Positions 14,948 through 23,091 are shown, counted from the stretch's first letter. The stretch is 33,473 nucleotides of DNA from an uncultured Clostridia bacterium (GCA_947088135.1 CAMUFJ010000019.1:1-33473), one strand, 5' to 3'. Notes: a model not told the origin generated them from the letters alone. Made by a program: numbers and translations.

Positions 14948-16151
14948 CGCGTTTTATCTCTCGCTTTAAAATTTTTATCCTAAACGTTTTATGGTATCCC
15001 TCAACTTCTAACGTTTCGGGAAGATCCTGCGTGACGTATTCCGTCTTGTCAAGATCGATCCACATATTAACGTAAATACCTGCCTTTATGCGCACGATCG
15101 TTTTATATTCGTCTTGCTTCAACAAAAGGAAAGAAATCTCTTCGCCCTTTTCACCCGTGTATCTGATTTGGACGCTCTCGCTGAAATCTTCCACCGCCGA
15201 CACGTCCGCCTCGAAAGTGACTTGACAAAAATAGTCTGCCCCGAACACTTCTTTCTTATTGATCTTTTTGCCTTTCCGCGGTTTCACTTTACATACCTTA
15301 TAAATAAACCAACGGAAAAAGCGAATGATAAAATGATAACCTAAGAGGAAGTCGGCAATCACGTAAACGCAAACAAAGTAAACAACGACGACTACCGCGG
15401 CTTTGATGTCAGCTCTGCTCCGCACGATGGAAAGCGAACTCTTGGCATAATTTTCCGATTTTTCCAAGAAAGCCTGATCGAGCGCAGGTAAATTTTCAGA
15501 TTTGAAATCGCGGTTATACTCCTCCAAGAAGTCGTTTACGTCGGTAAAAAATTGCTCTTGATAATCGAGGGTCAACGCAATTTCTTTGAAAGTCTGCCCG
15601 TCCTTGTCTATAAACGTCAACTTTCTTAAAGAAGAATGGGTATCTTCGTCGAAATCGAGAAATAAAAATCCGTTCGTGTAGTAGGTCGTAACGGTGTCGC
15701 AGACCTTATCGTCGTTCAAATCTCCGTCCAACAACGTAACCGTATGCGTTTCGCCCGCACCGTTTTCAACAATAACCTTGGTCTGATTTTTGCTTTCCGC
15801 CGTAACAGAATACCTGTCCTTCACGCCGTACAAAAAGCCCGCATACGCTTTGTGTATCTTGGATTCGTCAATCGTTTCTTCGTCTTCCGAATAGACGAGC
15901 GTCGCGGCGCTGAAAAGAACGATCCCGCCGCCCTCTTCGAATTTAAGGGAAAAAATCGGCTCTTTATCGAAATATCCGCCGACCGACATCATAGCGTCGC
16001 TGTAATTGCCCTTGTCCAAAGAATCTTCCATCATGTTGAGGTGTTCGCCGTCCGACATGAGAATATAGGGCAAAAATACCGCCAGCAAAATACCGATCGT
16101 AAACGTAAATAGATAATATACGATTTTTGCAAAAAGTTTCCCGTGCTTCAT
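14919..16151 (-). CDS. Unrecognised two-span membrane protein (410 aa)
   Basis: No family was recognised. A membrane span at about 8-31 is followed by an outside domain (32-248) rich in acidic residues with FLFLDFDEDTH near its middle, a second span at about 250-272, a basic turn (PRKGKKINKK), and a cytoplasmic beta-rich domain of about 110 residues. It starts 3 bases after the small membrane protein gene and its 3' end overlaps the ATPase gene by 29 bases. Tight coupling to the ATPase suggests an accessory, sensor or assembly factor for the importer. Nothing in the sequence proves this. Confidence 0.75.
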   Translation of the reverse strand: MKHGKLFAKIVYYLFTFTIGILLAVFLPYILMSDGEHLNMMEDSLDKGNYSDAMMSVGGYFDKEPIFSLKFEEGGGIVLFSAATLVYSEDEETIDESKIHKAYAGFLYGVKDRYSVTAESKNQTKVIVENGAGETHTVTLLDGDLNDDKVCDTVTTYYTNGFLFLDFDEDTHSSLRKLTFIDKDGQTFKEIALTLDYQEQFFTDVNDFLEEYNRDFKSENLPALDQAFLEKSENYAKSSLSIVRSRADIKAAVVVVVYFVCVYVIADFLLGYHFIIRFFRWFIYKVCKVKPRKGKKINKKEVFGADYFCQVTFEADVSAVEDFSESVQIRYTGEKGEEISFLLLKQDEYKTIVRIKAGIYVNMWIDLDKTEYVTQDLPETLEVEGYHKTFRIKILKREIKRDENFNSTSD

Positions 16152-16154
16152 CTC

Positions 16155-16415
16155 TTACGTTTCGGAAGAATCCTTAGCCTCTTCGGACTGTTTCGCTTCC
16201 CCTTCTGTTTCTTCGGGAACCGCAGGAGGTAAGTTGGTCTTGAAAGCCGCCTCGCGTTTGCGTAAATTTTCCCGCTGTTCTTTGTAAAACTTTTTATTAA
16301 ATACAGGGATAAGGAAATAAATCGCCACGATAAGCGCAATCGCCACGGCGCATATTATAAAAAACAGTTTATCGACAAGACCGATTTTGTTAAGCGCGCA
16401 TATCACGTTCGTCAT
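16155..16415 (-). CDS. Small single-span membrane protein (86 aa)
   Basis: One membrane span (about 16-38) followed by a charged, likely cytoplasmic tail with a basic first half (KKFYKEQRENLRKREAAF) and an acidic Glu/Ser-rich end. No family was recognised. It is the first gene of the ABC/nuclease operon, about 65 bases after the promoter. GGGAGG lies 12 bases before the ATG, longer than usual, with a four-codon reading frame (ATG at 16426) between them whose TGA overlaps the ATG. That frame may be chance or a small coupling device. The next gene starts 3 bases after its stop. Confidence 0.65.
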   Translation of the reverse strand: MTNVICALNKIGLVDKLFFIICAVAIALIVAIYFLIPVFNKKFYKEQRENLRKREAAFKTNLPPAVPEETEGEAKQSEEAKDSSET

Positions 16416-16478
16416 ACCCGACGCATTCCTCCCTTGCTTATTTCAATCAAAATAAATGCGAAATCTTTTCTATACAGC

Positions 16479-16507
16479 ATTATAACACGCCCTTGGGGGA
16501 ATGTCAA
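16479..16507 (-). promoter_or_regulatory. Sigma-A promoter of the ABC/nuclease operon
   Basis: Minus strand TTGACA (16507-16502), 17-bp spacer, TATAAT (16484-16479): a consensus match in both boxes. It lies between the tdk stop (16565) and the small membrane protein gene. No terminator separates it from tdk, so the operon may also receive read-through from the nucleoside operon. Confidence 0.9.
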
Positions 16508-16564
16508 TCGTTTCAATGAAATTAAGTCTTCGATTTCCAAATTCTTTCTCACGCGTCCCGCAGC

Positions 16565-17152
16565 CTATGAATCCGCTCCCCTCTTTGCCTGCCGTTTCAG
16601 CCAACATTTCCTGCACATCGCGACGTACCTGTCGTTCCCGCCAATGCAAACCTGCGATCCCTCCGTCACGATCCCGCCCTTTTCGTCGAGGCGCGCGTTC
16701 ACCGTCGCTTTTGCCCCGCAGGTGCATACGGATTTGATTTCGCTGATCGACTCCGCGATTTCAAACAACCGCTTGCTTCCCGGAAAAAGATGAGTGGTAA
16801 AATCGGTGCTCAGCCCGAAGCAAAGCACGGGGATATCTTTTTGGATCACGACGTCGGCGAGCTGGTCCACTTGCTCGGGCGTAAGAAACTGACACTCGTC
16901 CACGATAATCACGTCGCAGTCGGAATAACGGTTGAGATAGGTTTCGTACACGTTCTCGTCCTCTCTCACGGCAACCGCCTCGGCTTGAAGCCCGATCCGC
17001 GATTTTACGGTATTTGCACCGTCGCGGTTGTCGATTGCGGGCTTTAAAAGCAACACCTTCATGTTGCGCTCTTCGTAATTGAATTTGGTGATAAGCGCCT
17101 GCGCCGTTTTGGAACAACCCATCGCCCCGAATTTGAAGTATAATTTCGCCAT
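16565..17152 (-). CDS. tdk: Thymidine kinase, type II (195 aa)
   Basis: Phosphorylates thymidine (and deoxyuridine) with ATP in the cytoplasm for DNA-precursor salvage. The start MAKLYFKFGAMGCSKT holds the P-loop, with Ser in place of the usual Gly before Lys; from memory this variant occurs in some Bacillota thymidine kinases. Walker B is VIIVDECQFL. The lasso and zinc region shows Cys pairs CTC and CRKC. The length is normal. The gene begins 6 bases after the pyrimidine-nucleoside phosphorylase gene and is last in the nucleoside operon. Its ribosome site (GTGGAA, inside the upstream stop region) is weak, consistent with coupling. Confidence 0.95.
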   Translation of the reverse strand: MAKLYFKFGAMGCSKTAQALITKFNYEERNMKVLLLKPAIDNRDGANTVKSRIGLQAEAVAVREDENVYETYLNRYSDCDVIIVDECQFLTPEQVDQLADVVIQKDIPVLCFGLSTDFTTHLFPGSKRLFEIAESISEIKSVCTCGAKATVNARLDEKGGIVTEGSQVCIGGNDRYVAMCRKCWLKRQAKRGADS

Positions 17153-17158
17153 TGTATT

Positions 17159-18460
17159 TTATTCCACGATATCGTAAATAAGCGGTTCTTCCCGCGGTTT
17201 GTCGGAACGGATCTCCGTCGCTTCGAGCAAAATCTCTTCCGCCCGTGCAAGCGCGGATTTATCGTTTGTAAAAAGCGTTGCGATTTCTTCGCCCGCCTCC
17301 ACAAAGTCGCCCGTCTTGCGCCTTAAAAGAATACCCGCGCTGTAATCGATTTCATCCTCTATCGTATTGCGCCCCGCGCCGAGCGCAAGGCTTGCAAGCC
17401 CGTATGCCTCGGTATCCGCTTTACCGATGTATCCGCGCTTCGCGCTCTTCACCGCATACGAATACTTCGCTTTTGCAAAGTTTTCGGTGTTTTCGACGAG
17501 CTCAACGCGCCCGCCCTGCCTTGCGACCGTTTGCTTAAATTTAGCAAGCGCGCTTCCGTCCGCAACCGCTTTTTTCGCCATTTCAATACAAGCTTCCACG
17601 CTTCCCTTGCCAGCAAGCGAAAGCATATGCCCCGCGAGCGTCATGCATACTTCGGTAAAATCGTTCGGTCCGTGCCCGTTCAGCGTTTCCACTGCCTCGA
17701 TAACTTCGAGCGCGTTTCCGATCGCATAACCCAAAGGTCTATCCATATTGGTAATGAGCGCGACCGTCTTCTTGCCCGCGCTCTTGCCGATATCCACCAT
17801 CAGCTTCGCAAGCGCCTTGCTCGCTTCAACGCTCTTCATGAACGATCCGCTTCCCGTCTTGACGTCGAGCACGATGCAGTCGTCGTCGGCGGCAAGTTTT
17901 TTTCCCATGATGCTTGCGGCGATGAGAGGCATACTGTCTACCGTAGCCGTAACGTCGCGAAGAGCGTACAGCTTCTTATCTGCGGGCGCGAACTGTCTGG
18001 ACTGTCCCACGATCGCAAAACCGATCTCGTTAACTTGCCGAATGAAATCAGCGTCGGAAAGAGTAGTTTTAAAGCCCTCTATCGCTTCAAGTTTGTCGAT
18101 CGTGCCACCCGTATGCCCCAAGCCTCTCCCGCTCATTTTAGCGACTTTCACCCCGAGCGAAGCCACGACGGGAGCGACGACCAAACTCGTCTTGTCGCCC
18201 ACGCCGCCCGTGGAATGCTTATCGACGCGAATTCCATCGATTTCGGAAAAATTCAGCCTGTCGCCCGAATCGCGCACGGCAAACGTCAAATCGCAGGTTT
18301 CGCGAACGCTCATACCCTTGAAATAAATCGCCATACAAAGCGCCGCCGTCTGATAGTCGGGAATGCTCCCGTCCGTTACGCCGCGAATGAAAAATTTGAT
18401 TTCTTCGGCGGAAAGTTCTCCGCCGTCCCGTTTCTTCTTGATGATGTCGTACATTCTCAT
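17159..18460 (-). CDS. pdp: Pyrimidine-nucleoside phosphorylase (433 aa)
   Basis: Splits thymidine, uridine or deoxyuridine with phosphate into base plus (deoxy)ribose-1-phosphate, which feeds DeoB. Family signatures are KHSTGGVGDKTS for phosphate binding and KMSGRGLGHTGGTIDKLE. The length matches the deoA/pdp family. Bacillota enzymes usually accept both uridine and thymidine, hence the symbol pdp rather than deoA. ATG 18460 (MRMYDIIKKKRDG) is chosen since AAGGGGTG lies just upstream and the alignment starts there. A TTG 45 bases further up would add residues and run into the upstream gene. It lies 35 bases after the surface 5'-nucleotidase gene. Confidence 0.95.
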   Translation of the reverse strand: MRMYDIIKKKRDGGELSAEEIKFFIRGVTDGSIPDYQTAALCMAIYFKGMSVRETCDLTFAVRDSGDRLNFSEIDGIRVDKHSTGGVGDKTSLVVAPVVASLGVKVAKMSGRGLGHTGGTIDKLEAIEGFKTTLSDADFIRQVNEIGFAIVGQSRQFAPADKKLYALRDVTATVDSMPLIAASIMGKKLAADDDCIVLDVKTGSGSFMKSVEASKALAKLMVDIGKSAGKKTVALITNMDRPLGYAIGNALEVIEAVETLNGHGPNDFTEVCMTLAGHMLSLAGKGSVEACIEMAKKAVADGSALAKFKQTVARQGGRVELVENTENFAKAKYSYAVKSAKRGYIGKADTEAYGLASLALGAGRNTIEDEIDYSAGILLRRKTGDFVEAGEEIATLFTNDKSALARAEEILLEATEIRSDKPREEPLIYDIVE

Positions 18461-18495
18461 ACCGTCACCCCTTTCCTTGCTTTTTTCGTCCGTCC

Positions 18496-19971
18496 TTACG
18501 CCCAACCGCCCAAGGCTATAAACTCGGCAAGCAGATCTCTCGCGTACTTTCCGCTGCTCGACCGAGCAATTTCCGTAATGCGATTCGGCTTATAGGAGGA
18601 GGAATAGCTATCTACAATGATATAATAATATTCGTTTTCCGCGACGTCGTTTGCCGTTAGCGCGGAATAGACGTAATAATTGCTATTGTCGGTTTCCAAA
18701 AAGCGGTCGATTAAATCGACGCCCCTGATTTTGCCCAAAACCAAATCGTTATCAAAGGGCAAAATGGAAAACAAATTAGCATAGGTAACGCTTCCCGCCT
18801 CGATTTTATAGGGATTGCGCACCTTTAAGTATCCGCCGCCCAATGCGATATCGTATTGCTTGCCCCATTCCTCTAAGCCTTTTTGGTAGTAAAGGCGGGC
18901 GACCTTTTCGCAAATATCGTCCGACTGTCTTCTGCGCGCGTTCATGCCCAAAACCGCGGTATACGGGTCATCCGTCGGGAAATACTTTTCGTAAATTTTC
19001 TCCACAACAGGGTCGCCCTCGATAGAACTGCTCGCATAGACGTCCGTACCGATCAAACGCGGAGTCACCGTGTATTTCTCCGTCTTTAAATCGAAGGTAA
19101 CTTCGGCGCAACTTACGTAGCGATTTTCTCCGCCGCCCTGCAAGTGATAAACGCCGTACTCGTCTTTTAACATATACCGCTGATGGGTATGCCCCTCGAA
19201 GACCAAATCCACGAAGCCGTTGGAAAGCGCGGTATCGTAATAATCGGAAATATCCCTTCCCGTTACCGACTTCACGCTCGTTGCGGAGGTACTGTCCCCG
19301 TAACCGTCGTGAATGGAGTAAACGATAAAGTCGCACTCCTCTTGCTCCCTGAGCCGAACCGATTCGTTTTTCACGAGCGCTGTAAGTTCGCTTCCCGTAG
19401 CGAACCGCAACCCCTCCGTAAGATCGCCCGAAATAGAGCTAAGACAATCGCCGATCGCGCCGATAATCCCGATCTTCACCCCGTTCTTCTCCACAACGGT
19501 GGAACCGCTGCAATAATCGACAGATTGCCCATGATAAGTCACGTTGATTGCAAGGAAAGGAAAGTCGGCAACTTCGCTGTTCGGCGTTAACGCCTTCGCA
19601 CCCCAATCGTATTCGTGGTTTCCAAGCGTCATGGAAACAAAATCGAGCTCGTTCATCCACTCGGTCATGAGCCGTCCTTTGTTGGTAGACGATTCCACCG
19701 TGCCCTGCCACATATCGCCCGACGACAATAAAATTTCTTCCCGCTTTTCGTCTGCGTACAACGCTTTCATGTAAGCGGTGAATTCGTCCATTCCCGGCTG
19801 CGTGGCGGTGTCCATGAATTTGCCGTGCAAATCGTTGATCGCATAAAAGGACAACTCGACCTTTTGGGACGAAGACGTCCCTCCAAATCCCTCCTCGGCG
19901 CAACCGACAGCCGCAAAAAGCAATAACGCGGAGAGCGGAAGCGATACGGTTTTCAACAAAAATTTTCTCAT
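18496..19971 (-). CDS. Surface 5'-nucleotidase / cyclic phosphodiesterase lipoprotein (491 aa)
   Basis: Lipoprotein with lipobox AVGC (Cys24), so it acts outside the cell. Metallophosphatase motifs of the UshA/CpdB family occur in order: NDLHG (46-50), SGDMWQG, GNHEYDWG, a lone His in SIHDGYG, and GHTHQ. The second half matches the substrate-recognition domain (5_nucleotid_C), with NARRRQSDD and YANLFSILPFDNDL segments. Such enzymes take phosphate off extracellular nucleotides, and some also open 2',3'-cyclic nucleotides, so nucleosides can enter. It is slightly shorter than E. coli UshA. It lies 15 bases after cdd in the nucleoside operon, which ties a surface step to the intracellular pathway. 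No strong ribosome site precedes the ATG. Confidence 0.92.
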   Translation of the reverse strand: MRKFLLKTVSLPLSALLLFAAVGCAEEGFGGTSSSQKVELSFYAINDLHGKFMDTATQPGMDEFTAYMKALYADEKREEILLSSGDMWQGTVESSTNKGRLMTEWMNELDFVSMTLGNHEYDWGAKALTPNSEVADFPFLAINVTYHGQSVDYCSGSTVVEKNGVKIGIIGAIGDCLSSISGDLTEGLRFATGSELTALVKNESVRLREQEECDFIVYSIHDGYGDSTSATSVKSVTGRDISDYYDTALSNGFVDLVFEGHTHQRYMLKDEYGVYHLQGGGENRYVSCAEVTFDLKTEKYTVTPRLIGTDVYASSSIEGDPVVEKIYEKYFPTDDPYTAVLGMNARRRQSDDICEKVARLYYQKGLEEWGKQYDIALGGGYLKVRNPYKIEAGSVTYANLFSILPFDNDLVLGKIRGVDLIDRFLETDNSNYYVYSALTANDVAENEYYYIIVDSYSSSYKPNRITEIARSSSGKYARDLLAEFIALGGWA

Positions 19972-19986
19972 ATGTTGCGCTGAAAG

Positions 19987-20391
19987 TTATAAGTCTTGTT
20001 CGGTAAACGCAAACGGCAAGAGTTCGCCGAGCGTATAAGCTTGAAATTTCTCTTCGTTGCCGAGAATAATTTTAAAATCCTTTTTGCAAAACTCGGCGAT
20101 GACCTGTCTGCAAACGCCGCAGGGCGCGCAAAAATCAGCGGTTTCGCCTTCCTTTCCTCCGACGATCGCAAGAGCCTCGAAATCCCGCTCACCCTCGCTT
20201 ACCGCTTTGAAAATCGCCGTGCGCTCGGCACAGTTTCCGGGCGTGTAAGCCGCGTTTTCAATGTTACAGCCCGTGAATATTTTCCCGTTTTTACAAAGAA
20301 GCGCCGCCCCTACGCGAAAATGCGAATAGGGAGAATAAGAGTTTTGCCGCGCCTCCTGCGCTTTTGTCATGAGTAACTTATAATCGATCAT
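19987..20391 (-). CDS. cdd: Cytidine deaminase (134 aa)
   Basis: Converts cytidine and deoxycytidine to uridine and deoxyuridine so that the pyrimidine-nucleoside phosphorylase can use them. Zinc site and active acid: Cys54-Ala-Glu56 and Pro90-Cys91-x2-Cys94. The GCNIENAAY segment binds the nucleoside. The length is typical of the tetrameric class. The ATG overlaps the deoB stop in ATGA, with AGGTGAT as ribosome site inside deoB, so it is translationally coupled. Confidence 0.97.
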   Translation of the reverse strand: MIDYKLLMTKAQEARQNSYSPYSHFRVGAALLCKNGKIFTGCNIENAAYTPGNCAERTAIFKAVSEGERDFEALAIVGGKEGETADFCAPCGVCRQVIAEFCKKDFKIILGNEEKFQAYTLGELLPFAFTEQDL

Positions 20392-21554
20392 ATCTTCATC
20401 ACCTTATTTAAGAAGCTTTCCCCGCGCGTTCCCGCCTGCGCCACGCCGAAATATTCCAAAACGGTTGCGCTGATGTCGGAAAAGCTCGCCCTCGTTCCCA
20501 AATTTACGCCGCTCTTGACGTGCTTTCCGTAAATAAGCATGGGCGTATATTCGCGCGAATGGTCGGTGGACGGAGTCGCGGGATCGCAGCCGTGATCGGC
20601 AGTGATCAGCAGAACGTCGTCCTCCCTCATATCTTTTATAAAAGAAGGCAGGAAACGATCGAACTCCGTCGCCGCGGCGGCATACCCTGCCACGTCGTTT
20701 CTATGCCCGTACTTCATATCGAAATCGACGAGATTAGTAAAGCAGACGCCCGAAAAGTCTTTCGCCTGTAATTCCTTCGTCACCTGCATTCCCTGCGCGT
20801 TCGAAGCGGTGCGGTGGCTCTCGGAAATTCCGCTCCCCGCGAAAATATCGTAAATCTTGCCCACCGAAATGGTGTCGTATCCCGCGCTCTGCAACAAATT
20901 CAGCATGGTGTCGGCGGGAGGCAACAGCGAAAAATCATGCCTGTTCGCCGTACGCGCGAAAGGATATTCCCCCGTAAAAGGACGGGCGATCACCCTGCCA
21001 ACGCCGTGCTTGCCCACAAGCATTTCACGCGCAATCTCGCAGTATTTGTAGAGCTCGTCCACAGGAACGACGTCCTCGTGCGCGGCGATTTGAAAGACGC
21101 TGTCCGCGGAGGTATACACGATGAGCGCGCCCGTTTGAACGTGCTCGCGCCCGTAGTCTTTGATGACCTCCGTGCCGGAATACGGTTTGTTGCAGATGAC
21201 CCTTCTGCCTGTCTTTTGTTCGAACTTTGCAATCAATTCCTGCGGGAAGCCGTCCGGATAGGTAGGCAAGGGCTCAGGCGAAATAATGCCCGCAATTTCC
21301 CAATGCCCGATCGTGGTATCCTTCCCCATAGACTGCTCGCACATTCTCGCATAGCTTGCCTTAGGCGCGCTCACGCCGCCGCCCACGCCCTCTATGTTAA
21401 AGAGCCCCATTGCTTCCAGCTCGGGACAGTGGAAATTCGGGTGCTTGCGGATCGCGCCCAGCGTGTTGCTCCCCTCGTCATGCCATTTATACGCGTCGGG
21501 AAGCTCCCCCACGCCGAAGCTGTCGAGAACGATCAAGAATAATCTTTTTTCCAT
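20388..21554 (-). CDS. deoB: Phosphopentomutase (388 aa)
   Basis: Turns (deoxy)ribose-1-phosphate from the phosphorylases into the 5-phosphate, the substrate of DeoC or the pentose pathway. Alkaline-phosphatase-like metalloenzyme: Asp11 in IVLDSFGVGE, the phosphorylated Thr region DTTIGHWEI, and metal ligands in TADHGCDPATPSTDHSREYTP. The length is normal (about 390 aa). It starts one base after the deoD stop with GGAG ten bases upstream and overlaps cdd by four bases. Confidence 0.97.
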   Translation of the reverse strand: MEKRLFLIVLDSFGVGELPDAYKWHDEGSNTLGAIRKHPNFHCPELEAMGLFNIEGVGGGVSAPKASYARMCEQSMGKDTTIGHWEIAGIISPEPLPTYPDGFPQELIAKFEQKTGRRVICNKPYSGTEVIKDYGREHVQTGALIVYTSADSVFQIAAHEDVVPVDELYKYCEIAREMLVGKHGVGRVIARPFTGEYPFARTANRHDFSLLPPADTMLNLLQSAGYDTISVGKIYDIFAGSGISESHRTASNAQGMQVTKELQAKDFSGVCFTNLVDFDMKYGHRNDVAGYAAAATEFDRFLPSFIKDMREDDVLLITADHGCDPATPSTDHSREYTPMLIYGKHVKSGVNLGTRASFSDISATVLEYFGVAQAGTRGESFLNKVMKI

Positions 21555-21555
21555 G

Positions 21556-22284
21556 TTATGCGAGCTCCAATGCGATTTTCATCATGGCGGTAAAGGAATT
21601 TTGCCGCTCTTCCGCCGTTGTATTCTCTTCGGGGTAGATAAAGCTGTCGCTTACGGTGCAGATACAAAGAGCGCTCTTTCCTGCGCGCGCCGCATTGCAA
21701 TAGAGAGCCGCGCTCTCCATCTCCACGCCCAAAACTCCCATTTTCGCCCATTGCATTCCGCTATTCGCATCATCGTAGAACGTATCCGACGAGAAAATAT
21801 TGCCCACTTTATAGCGCACGCCCGCCTTCTCGCAGAGCTCCGCCGCCCGCCTTGCAAGAGAAAAGTCCGCAATCGGACAGAAAGTACCGGGCAAATTATA
21901 TTGCATGGCATAGTTGCCGTTCGTACACGCGCCGAGCGCGATAATGATATCGCGGGCGTGCAAATCTTTATCGAACGAACCGCAAGAGCCGATGCGGATA
22001 ATATTTTTTACGCCGTAGAAATTGAAAAGCTCGTACGAGTAAATGCCGATCGACGGCTGTCCCATGCCCGAAGCCATGACCGACACCCGCTTACCGTTAT
22101 AGTAGCCCGTAAAGCCGTTTACGCCGCGAACGTTGTTCACGAGCACGGGATTTTCCAAAAAGTTCTCGGCGATGAATTTCGCCCTCAGCGGGTCGCCCGG
22201 CATAAGCACGGTTTCGGCAAAATCGCCGTATTTTGCAGTGATATGCGGTGTTGGAACTCCGAGATGTTTCTCTTCCATTGTCAT
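21556..22284 (-). CDS. deoD: Purine-nucleoside phosphorylase, DeoD type (242 aa)
   Basis: Splits purine (deoxy)nucleosides with phosphate. Hexameric-type signatures: TPHI near the start, MPGDPLRAKFIAENFLE, NNVRGVNGFTGYY, RIGSCGSF, GVEMESAALY, and the catalytic Asp in TVSDSF. The length matches the family. The ATG overlaps the deoC stop (ATGA), with AAGGAGG directly upstream. A second ATG two codons later is also possible. Confidence 0.97.
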   Translation of the reverse strand: MTMEEKHLGVPTPHITAKYGDFAETVLMPGDPLRAKFIAENFLENPVLVNNVRGVNGFTGYYNGKRVSVMASGMGQPSIGIYSYELFNFYGVKNIIRIGSCGSFDKDLHARDIIIALGACTNGNYAMQYNLPGTFCPIADFSLARRAAELCEKAGVRYKVGNIFSSDTFYDDANSGMQWAKMGVLGVEMESAALYCNAARAGKSALCICTVSDSFIYPEENTTAEERQNSFTAMMKIALELA

Positions 22285-22934
22285 TTTTCCTCCTTTACGA
22301 TTTTCACGATGCGCGAAGTGCCAAGCCTGTCCGCCCCGAGCGCAATAAAATCCTCTGCGTCGCGCAGGGACGAAATCCCGCCCGCCGCCTTGATTTTTAC
22401 GCCCGCGCCCACGTGCTTTTTAAACAACGCCACGTCCTCGCGCGTGGCGCCGGCTTTGGAAAAGCCCGTGGAAGTCTTAATGAAATCCGCTTTGGCGTTC
22501 GTGACGATCTCGCACATCTTAATTTTTTCATCCTCGGTTAAAAGGCACGTTTCGATGATGACCTTTAAAATTTTACCGTTACAGGCAGATTTTACCGCGA
22601 TGATTTCGTCTTGGATCTTGGCATAGTTTTTCGCCTTTAAATCTCCGATATTGATGACCATATCGATTTCGTCCGCGCCGTTTTTCACCGCATCCGCCGT
22701 TTCGAACACCTTCGCCTCCTTGGTGCTGTAACCGTTGGGAAAGCCGATCACGGTGCAGATCGCAACTCTCCCGCCTGCATACTCCTTCGCTTCTTTTACG
22801 AAACAGGACGGAATACACACCGACGCCGTATGATAGGCGATTCCGTCGTCGACGATCGCCTTGATCTCTTCCCAAGTTGCCGTTACAGAAAGCAACGTGT
22901 GGTCGCACTTGCTTAAAATATCTTGAATATCCAT
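22281..22934 (-). CDS. deoC: Deoxyribose-phosphate aldolase (217 aa)
   Basis: Cleaves deoxyribose-5-phosphate to acetaldehyde and glyceraldehyde-3-phosphate, sending DNA sugar to glycolysis. Signatures: KCDHTLLS near the start, LKVIIETCLL, the Schiff-base Lys in FIKTSTGFSKAGAT, and the second active Lys in VKIKAAGGIS. ATG 22934 is chosen since GGGAG precedes it, the 217-residue length is normal, and the promoter lies just 30 bp upstream. An in-frame start at 23048 would run through that promoter. As first gene it may be induced by deoxynucleoside breakdown products through the palindrome in its promoter. Confidence 0.97.
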   Translation of the reverse strand: MDIQDILSKCDHTLLSVTATWEEIKAIVDDGIAYHTASVCIPSCFVKEAKEYAGGRVAICTVIGFPNGYSTKEAKVFETADAVKNGADEIDMVINIGDLKAKNYAKIQDEIIAVKSACNGKILKVIIETCLLTEDEKIKMCEIVTNAKADFIKTSTGFSKAGATREDVALFKKHVGAGVKIKAAGGISSLRDAEDFIALGADRLGTSRIVKIVKEEK

Positions 22935-22964
22935 TTGATCTCCCTCACATGATTTTTCAAGGTT

Positions 22965-22993
22965 ATTATATCGGAAAATCTTTCCGTTGTCAA
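22965..22993 (-). promoter_or_regulatory. Sigma-A promoter of the nucleoside (deo) operon
   Basis: Minus strand TTGACA (22993-22988), 17-bp spacer, TATAAT (22970-22965): both boxes are exact consensus, so the promoter should be strong unless repressed. The start of transcription would fall near 22958, giving a leader of about 24 bases before deoC. Confidence 0.92.
22972..22986. promoter_or_regulatory. Candidate repressor operator inside the deo promoter
   Basis: Perfect palindrome CGGAAA, 3 bases, TTTCCG, filling most of the space between -35 and -10. A repressor bound here would block RNA polymerase, as DeoR-type regulators do for deo operons. No regulator gene lies in the window, so the binding protein is unknown. 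Confidence 0.5.
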
Positions 22994-23046
22994 TAGGTAT
23001 TTGAAAAATCCGCCGCGCCGAATCCGCATAGCTCATTTCGTTGTAC

Positions 23047-23074
23047 AAACAAAAGACGGACGTTACCGTCCGCC
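23047..23074 (-). terminator. Intrinsic terminator of the frameshifted membrane-protein gene
   Basis: Minus-strand stem of 8 bp (23074-23067 with 23062-23055, one G-U) closed by a GTAA tetraloop and followed by TTTTGTTTG. It lies 17 bases past the stop at 23092 and isolates the deo promoter from upstream transcription. Confidence 0.8.
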
Positions 23075-23091
23075 TTAACTGCCGAATGCGT

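Noticed and set aside
17110..17135. Ser in place of Gly before Lys in the thymidine kinase P-loop as a sign of inactivation
   Set aside because: Similar GAMGxSKT loops are, as I recall, common in Bacillota thymidine kinases, and the rest of the protein is intact.
18461..18505. TTG start 15 codons upstream of pdp
   Set aside because: No ribosome site, overlap with the upstream gene's stop, and the family alignment begins at ATG 18460.
22935..23048. N-terminal extension of deoC from an upstream in-frame start
   Set aside because: It would cover the promoter and operator. The 217-residue form has a ribosome site and the normal family start.
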